DNA of 64,000 nucleotides from Bradyrhizobium sp. CIAT3101 (GCF_029714945.1 NZ_CP121634.1:3555001-3619000), one strand, 5' to 3'; positions 54,969-63,162 are shown, counted from the stretch's first letter. Made by a program: numbers and translations. Notes: generated by a model from the sequence alone, not told the origin.

Positions 54969-55676
54969 ATGATTGTCCATCGTCCCTCTGTTCTCGCCCA
55001 TGAACGGTTCGTTGCCGACCGCGAGAATTTTGCCGGCCTCGATCTTGCCGCGCGCTTCGAGCGGATTCAGCGGACCAACCTGTGGGGCGCTCCGACCTCG
55101 GTCTCGGGCCTTGGGTCGGAGGGGCATGCCACCTCAGGAATCCGCGAGACGCTGCCCGGCCTGTTGCAGCGGCTTGGCGCGCGTTCGCTGCTCGATGCGC
55201 CTTGCGGCGATGCGGGCTGGATCGGCAGCGTCGAGCTCGAGGTCGATTATACCGGCATCGACATCGTGCCGTCGCTGATCGCGGCCAACATGGCGCGCGT
55301 GGCGCGAGGCGATGTGCGCGGCCGCTTTCTGGTCGCCGACATCACGCGCGATTCCTTGCCGGGTTGCGACGTCATCCTGTGCCGCGACTGCCTCGTGCAT
55401 CTGAGCTTCCAGAACATCGCGCGCGCCATCGCTCGCTTTCGTGCAAGCGGCGCGCAATTCCTGCTGGTTACGACGTTTCCGGAGTGGGACAACAATGGCG
55501 ATTGCGAGGACGGCGACTGGCGCGCGCTCAACATGACCAAGGCGCCGTTCCACTGGCCGCGCCCGTCCGAGCTGATCGATGAGCGCTGCGACGAGGGCGG
55601 TGGCGGCTGGCGCGACAAGAGTATCGGGCTCTGGCGGATGGATGAGTTGCCGGACGGCGGCGCGGGGGCCGTTTGA
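54969..55676 (+). CDS. class I SAM-dependent methyltransferase (second)
   Basis: The 235-residue protein has motif I 'SLLDAPCGDAGWIGSVEL' and 'YTGIDIVPSLIAANMAR', a class I methyltransferase core, and 'CDVILCRDCLVHLSFQNI' where motif IV is expected. The N-terminus 'RFERIQRTNLWG' is shared with a group of methyltransferases acting on surface or small molecules. It is not similar in detail to the other methyltransferase 1.5 kb before. Substrate unknown. Confidence 0.88.
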   Translation: MIVHRPSVLAHERFVADRENFAGLDLAARFERIQRTNLWGAPTSVSGLGSEGHATSGIRETLPGLLQRLGARSLLDAPCGDAGWIGSVELEVDYTGIDIVPSLIAANMARVARGDVRGRFLVADITRDSLPGCDVILCRDCLVHLSFQNIARAIARFRASGAQFLLVTTFPEWDNNGDCEDGDWRALNMTKAPFHWPRPSELIDERCDEGGGGWRDKSIGLWRMDELPDGGAGAV

Positions 55677-55691
55677 CCGGCCGCTCCGCGC

Positions 55692-55958
55692 TCATCGCCG
55701 CAACGTGGGAGGCGGCAAGACCAGCACGGCCGTCACGCGTTCTCCGACGATACTTTCGACCGCCACTGCGATCTCGCCGCTGAATTCCGCGCTGATAACA
55801 CCGGCCATGTACTCGCTCTTGGCATAGGCGATGGCGATCCCGTCAGACAATTCCGAGCAGTGAAACCCCTGGAAATATGTATCGTATGTCTTGGCACCGA
55901 GGATGAAATTGAGTTTCGCCTGCACGGCGAGATTTTCTTCGTTGGTCAAAATTGCCAT
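55692..55958 (-). CDS. small protein resembling the DnaA N-terminal domain
   Basis: From ATG 55958, with GGAGCTTGC just upstream, an 88-residue protein reads MAILTNEENLAVQAKLNFIL. It continues 'GAKTYDTYFQGFHCSELSDG', then 'IAIAYAKSEYMAGVISAEF' and a final strand 'VGERVTAVLVLPPP'. The Tyr-x-x-Tyr-Phe-x-x-x...Leu-Ser-Asp-Gly pattern followed by a strand and helix resembles the N-terminal domain of the replication initiator DnaA, which binds DiaA and DnaB. This is a pattern resemblance only; the ATPase and DNA-binding parts are absent. Confidence 0.5.
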   Translation of the reverse strand: MAILTNEENLAVQAKLNFILGAKTYDTYFQGFHCSELSDGIAIAYAKSEYMAGVISAEFSGEIAVAVESIVGERVTAVLVLPPPTLRR

Positions 55959-56083
55959 GCAAGCTCCGAGTCCACCGCTTCGAGTTACGGAGCGCGATAC
56001 GGATGGTTGTGCATGAGGCCATGCGAGATTCGGCGGAACAAAATGCCCGGACATGCAAGAGTTAGACACAAGGAGTGTAGTCA

Positions 56084-56503
56084 ATGATCGATGCCAGATG
56101 CAGTTGTGGCGCAGTCTCACTTTCGCTTCCGGGACCGACCAACCGGGTCGCGGCCTGTCATTGTATCGAATGCCAGCGGCGGAGCGGCGCGCCATTTGGC
56201 GTCGGTGCCTTTTATCCTGCAGACACCGTCACAATTTTCGGGACGACGAAGGAATATGTCCGTCCCGCCGAGAGCGGCGGCACGGTCCGCTCCTATTTTT
56301 GTCCTGATTGCGGCTCGACCGTTTATTGGAAAGCCGACAATCTGCCGGCGATGATCGGCGTCGCCCTCGGCGCGATCGCAGACCCGAACTTCCCCGCGCC
56401 AATCAAATCGGTCTTCGAGCGGTCGAAGCATGTATGGGTGGAGATCACCGGCGCAGACGTCGAGCATCTCCCACACTGCAGCATCAGGAAGACGTCGAGC
56501 TGA
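56084..56503 (+). CDS. GFA-family zinc protein (glutathione-dependent formaldehyde-activating-like)
   Basis: The 139-residue protein has the zinc cysteines of the family: Cys6-x-Cys8, Cys25-x-Cys27-x-x-Cys30 and Cys73-x-x-Cys76, with the 'CHCIECQRRSGAPFGVGAFY' segment typical of it. Such proteins are linked to formaldehyde-glutathione adduct formation, but most members lack proof. It stands alone. Confidence 0.92.
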   Translation: MIDARCSCGAVSLSLPGPTNRVAACHCIECQRRSGAPFGVGAFYPADTVTIFGTTKEYVRPAESGGTVRSYFCPDCGSTVYWKADNLPAMIGVALGAIADPNFPAPIKSVFERSKHVWVEITGADVEHLPHCSIRKTSS

Positions 56504-56540
56504 CGAACGCGGATGGATGTGGTCGTTCCAGATCCCGCCG

Positions 56541-56933
56541 TCATCGCCATGTCACCGAATAGGTTCGCCCGTTGGTGTTCGGATCGCTGTTGTCGCTGGC
56601 CGAGAAGATGATTCCGGTGCCGCGGTGATGCGAGTATCCGCCGTTGACGACCGCCTTGGGACTGTGCGCCGGGCCGAGCGGTCGTCCATTTTCAAAAAGT
56701 GTGACGGTCGATCGGGTCGGGAGGCTTTCAAAATCTCCGAACCCGTCAAGCGTCGGCATCGGAGCCTGATAGGCGGTCGGGTCGAGCTTGCGGAACGGGC
56801 CGGTCAGTTGCGTGACTTTCGGCGGGTCAGGCTTCGGAACGAAGCTGTACTGCAGATAAAGCGCGACCGGGAAATAGACCGCGATCAGGGCCAGAAAGAT
56901 CCCGGCGACCTGTGAAAGCTTCAAAGACGGCAT
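56541..56933 (-). CDS. small single-pass membrane protein of unknown function
   Basis: The 130-residue protein has one N-terminal helix ('LSQVAGIFLALIAVYFPVAL') and a periplasmic-type body of strands. Motifs such as 'GFGDFESLPTRSTVTLFENG' are of no known family. The gene is at the border where base composition begins to shift toward A+T. Confidence 0.55.
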   Translation of the reverse strand: MPSLKLSQVAGIFLALIAVYFPVALYLQYSFVPKPDPPKVTQLTGPFRKLDPTAYQAPMPTLDGFGDFESLPTRSTVTLFENGRPLGPAHSPKAVVNGGYSHHRGTGIIFSASDNSDPNTNGRTYSVTWR

Positions 56934-57156
56934 CGCTATTTCCCGCCCCCGGTGTCGCGCCGCCGCGCGAAAAATCGGCGTCCTGCTTGAATCCTAATCG
57001 GTGAGGGCTATCACCGCAACCCATGATCGAGCAAAACCGGCGCTGCGCCTTTCCACGCGACATGTCGCCGGTTACGGCAACACCAACCTTCGTTCTGGCC
57101 ACGCATTCTTGCAGGTAAGCGAGCGATGACCGGTTCCGGTGATTCGGACGGCGATT

Positions 57157-58146
57157 TCAATGAGTTTCAGTGCCGAGCAATTTCGCCCTGCGAAGGCTTT
57201 TGTGAATCGGCCGCTTAGGTGCCGACGAAATGTCGTACCCCAAGAACGCCAGAATAAGTTGGAGGCCCGCCAAAAACGGCAGGGCGGCGAGCATGACCGT
57301 TCCCGCGGTCGCGGCCGCATGGAGGTGTGCGCCGGCGACCCATCGGTTTATTCCGAATGTTGCGCCGCCGACCATCAAAAATAGGCCGATGGGAAGTTCG
57401 AACGATGCAAGCGATAGATCTCGGAGGTAGTAGGTATACACAATTCTCTTCACGACATTTCTGAAATGTTTGAAGCTGAACTCCGCGATGATCTTCGAAA
57501 TTTTGAGGTTGCTCTGCTCGTCCCCGTACTTCGCATCCATCGGAATGTCGACGACGACCGCGCGTACGATGTTGAGGCGAAACAGCATGTCCGTCTCGAA
57601 GAAATATCGTTTGCTGATCGACGCGAAGGGAAGGAGTTGGGCGACGTTCGTATGAATGGCGGTGAACCCATTCGTAGGGTCGAAGACCGTCCAATAGCCG
57701 GTCGAGACCTTGCTGCAGAATGACAGTATGGAATTTCCGAAGATTCGCAGTGTCGGCATCGACCGCAATTCGTCTAAGAAGAAAAAGCGATTTCCCTTCG
57801 TGTAGTCAGCCTCACCGTTGATGATTGGCTCGACGAAAAAGGGGATGAGCCGAGGATCCATCTGACCGTCGCCGTCGATCTTCACGATGATGTCCGCACC
57901 GGCCTTCATGGCGGCCTTGTAACCGGTCATCACCGCGCCGCCGACACCCTGATTCGCGGGATGCCTGAGAACGACGACTCGTTTATCACTGCAATGGGCC
58001 TCAACGTAGTCGCCCGTCTGCTCGGGGCATTTGTCGTCAACCACGAAGATGAACGCAACCTCAGCCTGTATCGCCCCGATAACCTCGAGTATTTGATTTT
58101 TGACGCGAAAGCATGGAATAACCACGGCCAAGCATGCATCAGCCAA
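57157..58146 (-). CDS. GT2 glycosyltransferase with C-terminal membrane helices (GtrB-like)
   Basis: The 329-residue protein opens as a GT2 enzyme: 'CLAVVIPCFRVKNQILEVIG', then NQGVGGAV (65-72) and the DxD-type DGDGQMDP at 91-98 for metal-nucleotide binding. Two hydrophobic segments close the protein, as in polyprenyl-phosphate glycosyltransferases of the GtrB/DPM1 type, which place a sugar on a lipid carrier. TTG at 58146 has AAGGGGG upstream. The base composition is A+T-richer than the rest. A divergent gene starts only 12 bases away by my start choice. Confidence 0.85.
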   Translation of the reverse strand: MADACLAVVIPCFRVKNQILEVIGAIQAEVAFIFVVDDKCPEQTGDYVEAHCSDKRVVVLRHPANQGVGGAVMTGYKAAMKAGADIIVKIDGDGQMDPRLIPFFVEPIINGEADYTKGNRFFFLDELRSMPTLRIFGNSILSFCSKVSTGYWTVFDPTNGFTAIHTNVAQLLPFASISKRYFFETDMLFRLNIVRAVVVDIPMDAKYGDEQSNLKISKIIAEFSFKHFRNVVKRIVYTYYLRDLSLASFELPIGLFLMVGGATFGINRWVAGAHLHAAATAGTVMLAALPFLAGLQLILAFLGYDISSAPKRPIHKSLRRAKLLGTETH

Positions 58147-58158
58147 AGAGGGCCCCCT

Positions 58159-58587
58159 TTGATACGCGGAGAAGTTCCGTACTATGTTACTACCTTAGCG
58201 ATAGTTTTGTTCGGCTTTCAAAAGCTCCTGAACCCGAGCGATCCACAGCTTTCAACTATGCCCGATGTGCCCATCACAGTCCCTCGCGGGAAGGCGGCGC
58301 CAATTAACGTCTGGCTAGCATCTCATGGGCCCGATTGTAAGTCGACGAACGGCTGGAAGATTGTGGCGACGGCCAAGCACGGCACGGCGAAGATTGACAG
58401 CGTCTCTGGTGTCATTGCCAGCTCGGTCCACGAGAATTGCAACGGGCGGCCGATCGAGGGCGCGCGGCTGGAGTATCGTGACTCAAGTTGGTTCCGATCG
58501 AGCGACGAAGTTACCGTCGAGATGCGGGCCGCCGACGCGGTCGTTTGGCGGGTGAAGTACATCGTGACCATCGCTAAATTTTACTGA
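58159..58587 (+). CDS. small exported protein, possible Ig-like domain
   Basis: A TTG at 58159 with AGAGGG upstream opens a 142-residue product whose N-terminus is hydrophobic ('YYVTTLAIVLFGFQKLL'), suited to export. The following domain reads 'MPDVPITVPRGKAAPINVWL' and 'NGWKIVATAKHGTAKIDSVS', with beta-rich spacing and a Cys pair. An ATG at 58258 would give a version without signal. The stop is 11 bases before the next gene, so they are co-transcribed. Confidence 0.5.
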   Translation: MIRGEVPYYVTTLAIVLFGFQKLLNPSDPQLSTMPDVPITVPRGKAAPINVWLASHGPDCKSTNGWKIVATAKHGTAKIDSVSGVIASSVHENCNGRPIEGARLEYRDSSWFRSSDEVTVEMRAADAVVWRVKYIVTIAKFY

Positions 58588-58598
58588 GATCGTCCAAC

Positions 58599-60473
58599 AT
58601 GTTGCTGTTCGTGCCGGTTATCGCTGTCCTGTCGCTTGCGCTGGTCCTTTCGTTGAGGCTAGGCGCGCAAATCGAGAATTGCGTTCTAGCGACACTTTCG
58701 GCCATCGTTATCGTTCTATTTGTGGCGTCGCTTTTCGACCTGCTTGCTGTAGCGACATATGCTTTGGCATTCCTAGGTTGGGCGGTTCTGCCTTACGTCT
58801 TTTTCGCGTTCCGGCGCGATGCGCGATCAATTATGCCGGTTGCGCGGCTGATCACGCCGGCGTTCCTCATCGTCGTCTTCTACCTCGCGAAGAGTGATTA
58901 TAGTTTCTACGTTTGGGACGACCTGGGTCTGTGGACCCGAATGACAAAATTTCTCGCGATCTACGATCGCATGTTTGAGGGCAGCAGCTTTTGGATCGGC
59001 AGCAAGAGCTATCCACCGGGCGCGGCACTGGCCAATTACTTCTTCAATAAATTCTCCGGATACAGCGAACCCAAAGCGCTGCTCTTCCATTTCATGTTGT
59101 CGATCAGCGCAATTGCGGTTCTCGCCGCACCGGCGGCCAGGAAGAGTTTAACCGCGGGCGCCGCGAGCGTCGCACTCATATTTTTGCTTGTTTTCCTGTT
59201 TCAGTTTTCATTCGATGATACGCTGGTCGACGTGCTTCTTGCGATGGTTCTGGGAGCCGCCTTTGTCGTGGCGTTGACGGAAGAGTCCGTCGCCGCGATC
59301 ATTGTCTGCAATTCACTATTCTGCGGGCTTCTGGTGCTCTTGAAGGCAACCGGCCTTCCGTTCGCGATGGTCGCCTGCGCGGTCAGCTCGATTTCAATTC
59401 TGCTGCGGCGTCGAGATCGTGTGCTGACGGGGCGGACGCTGGTCGAAATCCTAATTGTGCCCGCCGCTGTCATCGTGACGCACAGCCTTTGGACAAAATT
59501 CTCTATGTCGATAGGCGGTGAATCCGGTTCTGGTTATCTCGTCAATGGTTTGAAGACCTTGGCAAGCGCATTGCGAGACGATGGGCTCACGGCGCGCAAT
59601 TCTCAGATCGTACGAGAGATGTATACGCGACTGACCATCGGCCTCCCAGCCTACAGCGGAGTGCCATTATTCGGCATCCGTCCGACCACGGCGATCCGGC
59701 CCATCTACGTGCTTGCAACGCTCACCGCCGTAAGTTTGATCGTATGTCTTCTGTTCAGGAAGTCTCTCGCATCCTACGCCTTGACGTTTGCGACCATCGC
59801 ATTAGGTGCCGCAGCCTTTATCCTGCTGCTTCTCATTCTATACATCGAACGCTTCTCGGACTACGAAGCGCTCCAATTAGCCTCTTTCGAAAGGTACCTT
59901 GGGACGTATTTGCTGGCTTGGTCAGCCCTCTGCGCAACCTTGATCGTGACCGCGTTCATTCACAGGATGCGAAAGCCTTGGGGTCCGGCGCTGCTCTTGA
60001 TCGCTCTCCTTGCATATTATCCTCTATTATTCCGTCTCGAGCTCGAACTCGGCACTGACGTGCAATATCGCAAGACCAACGTCGAACTCCCCAGGCGTCA
60101 GGTTCGGCGGCTTGCCGACCACGCCAAGCAGTTTCTGAAACCCGCCGAAACTGTCTACTTCATCAAACAGGCCGATACCGGGTTCGGGATCTACGCTTTT
60201 CAGTTTGAAATGTACGAGAACCCGACCCAGTCAGCTTGCTGGTCGCTGGGAAAGCCCTATTCGGCTGCGGATATTTGGACATGCGATGTGTCACTCGAAG
60301 AGAGATTGAAGGACTATACGTTGCTTGTCATCGCGGCCGCCGACGAGGCGTTTTGGCGGCGATATGCCAACGCTTTCGATGCTGAAGAACGAGGTAAGTC
60401 GGAAGGTGTTTACAAGATCGACTGGGCGGAGGGAGACGAGCCTGTGCTTCATCTCAGCCGAATAGGGCCCTGA
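58599..60473 (+). CDS. polytopic membrane protein, GT-C-like glycosyltransferase
   Basis: The 624-residue protein has about thirteen hydrophobic helices and a C-terminal soluble tail of about 120 residues. A membrane-face WDD motif (106-108, 'YVWDDLGLWTRM') and 'SYPPGAALANYFFNKF' resemble features of GT-C enzymes, which use lipid-linked sugars. With the GT2 enzyme next door it could add a sugar to a surface polymer, like GtrS/GtrC with GtrB in phage serotype conversion. This is inference from layout. Low-GC and probably acquired by transfer. Confidence 0.65.
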   Translation: MLLFVPVIAVLSLALVLSLRLGAQIENCVLATLSAIVIVLFVASLFDLLAVATYALAFLGWAVLPYVFFAFRRDARSIMPVARLITPAFLIVVFYLAKSDYSFYVWDDLGLWTRMTKFLAIYDRMFEGSSFWIGSKSYPPGAALANYFFNKFSGYSEPKALLFHFMLSISAIAVLAAPAARKSLTAGAASVALIFLLVFLFQFSFDDTLVDVLLAMVLGAAFVVALTEESVAAIIVCNSLFCGLLVLLKATGLPFAMVACAVSSISILLRRRDRVLTGRTLVEILIVPAAVIVTHSLWTKFSMSIGGESGSGYLVNGLKTLASALRDDGLTARNSQIVREMYTRLTIGLPAYSGVPLFGIRPTTAIRPIYVLATLTAVSLIVCLLFRKSLASYALTFATIALGAAAFILLLLILYIERFSDYEALQLASFERYLGTYLLAWSALCATLIVTAFIHRMRKPWGPALLLIALLAYYPLLFRLELELGTDVQYRKTNVELPRRQVRRLADHAKQFLKPAETVYFIKQADTGFGIYAFQFEMYENPTQSACWSLGKPYSAADIWTCDVSLEERLKDYTLLVIAAADEAFWRRYANAFDAEERGKSEGVYKIDWAEGDEPVLHLSRIGP

Positions 60474-60679
60474 TCGGTCCGGCTGACGTCCAGCGCTCGC
60501 TGGCTAGTCGCGATCGAGGCGCCATTCGGCCAAGGCGTTGTCGAGGAAGGTGGGCAGCAGCGGGACCATGCAGTCTCGGAATCCTCCTGCACGGCCTCTG
60601 AGCTCGCGGCAATGCCATTCCGATGCGTGCCGGGATAGAAGCCGACGAACGGAGCCCACAGGTCAGCGTGAACCGTTGC

Positions 60680-60705
60680 TGGTGCCGGCTGAGGGGATTG
60701 AACCC
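60680..60705 (-). other. attachment-site-like tRNA 3' end
   Basis: Read on the minus strand, the 3' half of a tRNA is present: GGGTTCAATC (TpsiC loop) with CCCTC, then acceptor strand AGCCGGC and ACCA. No 5' half exists here. Such isolated tRNA ends mark one side of an integrated element. With this orientation the element should lie at higher coordinates, with the intact tRNA gene beyond the window. The acceptor strand would pair with a tRNA starting GCCGGCT, probably tRNA-Thr. Confidence 0.7.
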
Positions 60706-61014
60706 TGTAGCCGACAAGAACGAAGCGGGATTTTCAGCTTCGGCGTCTGGTCGGATACGAAGCGGCGGTAAGTGGCTCAGCCGAAGAGGCGCCGACTGAT
60801 GTTGATGATGAAACCGGCTGGCGCACCAATAATCGCGCCGCCAGTCCAACGAAAGCATAGATCGTCGTAGCCGACGAATACGACGTACGTTAGCGCGTAA
60901 CGAGGTGTCCGGAGAAATCTGCTTCGAATAGTTGGACAATCGCGAAATTCGGCCAACGATTTCAATGGCGCGGCCATACCACTTTGAAATCATTGAATTA
61001 TTTCTAGATACACA

Positions 61015-61044
61015 TTGACTTTTGGGGCCTTCTTCGAGTATAAG
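61015..61044 (+). promoter_or_regulatory. sigma70-like promoter of the element's first gene
   Basis: TTGACT (61015-61020), 18 bases, TATAAG (61039-61044). It precedes the 61151 gene by about 100 bases. Confidence 0.5.
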
Positions 61045-61103
61045 GTCAGCTATCGGTTGCCATTGGGACTCGGCACCGGGCTTCGAACATTTTGAACAGA
61101 AAC

Positions 61104-61127
61104 GCCCGTGTGCGGCAGCGCGCGGGC
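61104..61127 (+). promoter_or_regulatory. leader hairpin of the first element gene
   Basis: GCCCGTGTGC and GCGCGCGGGC form a ten-pair stem including two G-T pairs around GGCA. A TTTTT run follows at 61134-61138. It could attenuate transcription before the TTG start at 61151. Confidence 0.35.
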
Positions 61128-61150
61128 AATCGCTTTTTGCGGAGACTTGA

Positions 61151-61654
61151 TTGCTCGACATTTCAGTTACCGCCGCCAAGACCAAATACCAGCCTGCTAA
61201 CGACGACGCGCCCAAGCCGCGCCAGTTTCGGAAGAGCCTCCTAGAAAGGCTGGCAGAGCAGGGGAAGCTCTATCCAGACGCCATGCTGAACGCGGCTCTG
61301 AAGGTGGCCGGGGACAAGTATTACGAAGACTGGTACGGCGCCGGTATGTCGACCTTGATCGGGATCGACTACGGCCGCGTTCGCACGGGCGGGGGATCGG
61401 GTGGCGGCTTGCCCGTGGGGCGACTGCAGACGCAGAGCCGCGAACGCTACAGAGCGGCCCGGGACACGTTGCCGGACGTCTACAGGCGGCCTGTCGATAT
61501 GATCCTGCTAGACGGGCAGGACGACCTTGCGGCTGTGGGCGTGGCCCTGACTGGCGCCAAATGCCCCAAGACGGCGCGAGCCGTTGGGTTGGAGAGGTTC
61601 AAGGTCGGACTGTTCTTATTGGCTCAGCATTACGGGCTGTTACAGGCCAATTAG
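61151..61654 (+). CDS. phage-element protein, DUF6456-like
   Basis: The 167-residue protein begins from TTG with GGAG seven bases upstream. After a basic N-terminus it has a 'GDKYYEDWYGAGMSTLIGID' stretch, a Gly-rich turn and 'PVDMILLDGQDDLAAVGVAL' then 'VGLERFKVGLFLLAQHYGL'. The last part resembles the C-terminal segment of DUF6456 proteins, small alphaproteobacterial proteins often near prophages. The match is by pattern only. It is the first gene of the element in view. Confidence 0.55.
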   Translation: MLDISVTAAKTKYQPANDDAPKPRQFRKSLLERLAEQGKLYPDAMLNAALKVAGDKYYEDWYGAGMSTLIGIDYGRVRTGGGSGGGLPVGRLQTQSRERYRAARDTLPDVYRRPVDMILLDGQDDLAAVGVALTGAKCPKTARAVGLERFKVGLFLLAQHYGLLQAN

Positions 61655-61747
61655 GCGAGATGGTTGCAAAGGCAACTAGTGAAGTCGACGGCTCAGCGAG
61701 GGCGGCAGAAAAAAGATCCATGATATCAATCCCGCATAGGCTGTGAT

Positions 61748-61776
61748 TTGACTTTTGTACCATTTTAGGTTAGGAT
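61748..61776 (+). promoter_or_regulatory. sigma70-like promoter inside the element
   Basis: TTGACT (61748-61753), 17 bases, TAGGAT (61771-61776). The bases TTGACTTTTG also occur in the other element promoter at 61015, so they may be related. Confidence 0.45.
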
Positions 61777-61803
61777 GTACTCATAGGTCGTAGTTGCGTC
61801 CGG

Positions 61804-61826
61804 GCCGCCCATTGGGCGGCTTTTTT
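61804..61826 (+). terminator. intrinsic terminator, first of two in tandem
   Basis: GCCGCCC (61804-61810), loop ATT, GGGCGGC (61814-61820), then TTTTTT. A textbook terminator 28 bases after the -10 of the promoter above and upstream of the next gene. Confidence 0.8.
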
Positions 61827-61901
61827 GTTGCCCGGACCACCTGCCAACCCCTGACATATGAATTACTCAGCCCCGGCGCCTCTGGCGGCGGACTGGACTT
61901 G

Positions 61902-61940
61902 CGCGGGCGCCCTTTACCGCAGGGCGTCCGCGTTTTTTTT
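61902..61940 (+). terminator. intrinsic terminator, second of two in tandem
   Basis: CGCGGGCGCCCT (61902-61913) pairs with AGGGCGTCCGCG (61921-61932), with one G-T pair, followed by eight T (61933-61940). It sits 61 bases before the GTG at 62001, so transcription from the promoter at 61748 must pass it to reach the gene. Confidence 0.75.
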
Positions 61941-62000
61941 ACACCAACGCACGGCGGAATGCGCCGTGCACCAACCTCCAACAGACAAGGAGACATAGCC

Positions 62001-62555
62001 GTGCCTACGGCACCCGAACTATTGAAATCGTTTCCGGCGATCACCGGATTTCGAGCGTCGACGGTCAACGCCGTCTACCGCACTGAGCGGGAAGACGGAC
62101 TCATTCCAAAATGCGAAGGCTCCAGCCACGCAGATGTCGACAGCACCCACGCGACCCTGTTGCTACTTGGCTGCGTCGCAGACGTCCCGGCGCACAATGC
62201 CGCAAAGGCGGCGCAGTTGTACTACGACCTCCGCGACAAGGACGGCAACCGAGCGGGCGACGCGATTGCGGCAATGTTAGATAGCTTCGATCCGCGAGGC
62301 ATCGAAGGCCATCTGTCCGACGCCGTAAACAGCTACAACGCCTACGTCGTTGTCGATCTGGAACGGCCGCGTATCAGTATCGTTCGCGAACGCGCTGGCC
62401 GGTTGCCTACCGAAACGGTCTTTGGCGTTAAAGCCGCGAAGTCGAGAGAGGAGGGCGTCTCCACTACGAAGCGCATCTCCGGCAAAGTCCTGTTCGAACT
62501 AGCTGCGTTCATGAACACGGATCATTGGACGGCCCGCGTGGCCAATGCAGCATAA
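62001..62555 (+). CDS. phage-element protein with HTH-like N-terminus
   Basis: The 184-residue protein starts with GTG after AAGGAGACATAGCC. The first 60 residues ('FRASTVNAVYRTEREDGLIP' and on through 'HATLLLLGCVADVPAHNAA') resemble winged helix DNA-binding proteins seen in alphaproteobacterial prophages. The rest is helical then beta. A role as regulator or small terminase-like protein is possible but not shown. Confidence 0.5.
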   Translation: MPTAPELLKSFPAITGFRASTVNAVYRTEREDGLIPKCEGSSHADVDSTHATLLLLGCVADVPAHNAAKAAQLYYDLRDKDGNRAGDAIAAMLDSFDPRGIEGHLSDAVNSYNAYVVVDLERPRISIVRERAGRLPTETVFGVKAAKSREEGVSTTKRISGKVLFELAAFMNTDHWTARVANAA

Positions 62556-62574
62556 TCATATTGGAGCATTTTCA

Positions 62575-63162
62575 ATGAACATTCAAAATCTACGCGCTGA
62601 CATCGTCCCCGGCTTCGAAGGGCTGACCAATCTGAAGGCAAAGCATCGAGACGTTGAGAGACGTAAAAAAGAATCAGATGATCGGGTTTTTCAACTAACG
62701 CAAGAAAAGATTGCGTCGGGAAATGTAAATCTGACCGCATCTGAAAACGTTCAACGAGTCATCAACAATCAGGACGTCTCAATTGATAACGACTTGGACT
62801 CACTCCTTCGAAAGGAGACAGCGAACAACAACGCATTGGCGGACGCTTCACATCTTCTGAGTCGGCAGATCGCGGACGAGACACGCAAGGCAGGAAGAAA
62901 GATTTGCGATGACGTGAAGCCGCAACACGACGCGATACGGATTGCGTTGAACGAGGCACTCGCAGCCGCCTATTCCGCGAACTCGAAATATTGGAACCTC
63001 AGAAAGTCACTCATCGATTCCGGCGCTGGTCTGCATGGCATTTGCTTGAACGCGCCAGAGTTCCTGGGTGTGCCATCGCAGCGAACATCGGGGCTTGCGG
63101 AATATCTGCTCGCCGAAAAGAAGGCGGGCTATCTGAAGCGCCTTCCGAAGGAGCTTGCTTAA
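62575..63162 (+). CDS. phage-element helical protein of unknown function
   Basis: The 195-residue protein begins at ATG 62575 after TTGGAGC. Residues of about 15-130 are long charged helices with heptad-like spacing ('LKAKHRDVERRKKESDDRVF'), suggesting a coiled coil; the last 60 include 'AEYLLAEKKAGYLKRLPKEL'. No known family. It lies in the gene order before the protease, a place often used by portal- or head-associated proteins. Confidence 0.6.
   Translation: MNIQNLRADIVPGFEGLTNLKAKHRDVERRKKESDDRVFQLTQEKIASGNVNLTASENVQRVINNQDVSIDNDLDSLLRKETANNNALADASHLLSRQIADETRKAGRKICDDVKPQHDAIRIALNEALAAAYSANSKYWNLRKSLIDSGAGLHGICLNAPEFLGVPSQRTSGLAEYLLAEKKAGYLKRLPKELA

Larger units (their letters stand above)
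60474..61150. other. 677-base stretch: relic, attachment site and promoter region
   Basis: No full gene is seen. On the minus strand, ending at TAG (60504-60506), a short frame reads MVPLLPTFLDNALAEWRLDR and is more protein-like than random, extending upstream for perhaps 20 codons; it may be the tail of a decayed gene. At 60680-60705 lies a tRNA 3'-end copy. From 61015 a sigma70-like promoter and a leader hairpin belong to the phage-type genes. The 60777-60977 minus frame is not convincing. Confidence 0.5.
61655..62000. other. 346-base leader with promoter and two terminators
   Basis: No protein-like frame lies here. It contains a promoter (61748-61776), then a terminator (61804-61826) and another terminator (61902-61940) before the next gene's GTG at 62001. 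Details are given separately. Confidence 0.6.

Noticed and set aside
60538..60771. Plus-strand frame through the tRNA copy
   Set aside because: It translates the complement of a tRNA end (AEGIEP-type residues), a familiar artefact rather than a protein.
60777..60977. 66-codon minus-strand frame near the attachment site
   Set aside because: No ribosome-binding site, no recognisable pattern, and composition typical of random frame in A+T-richer DNA.
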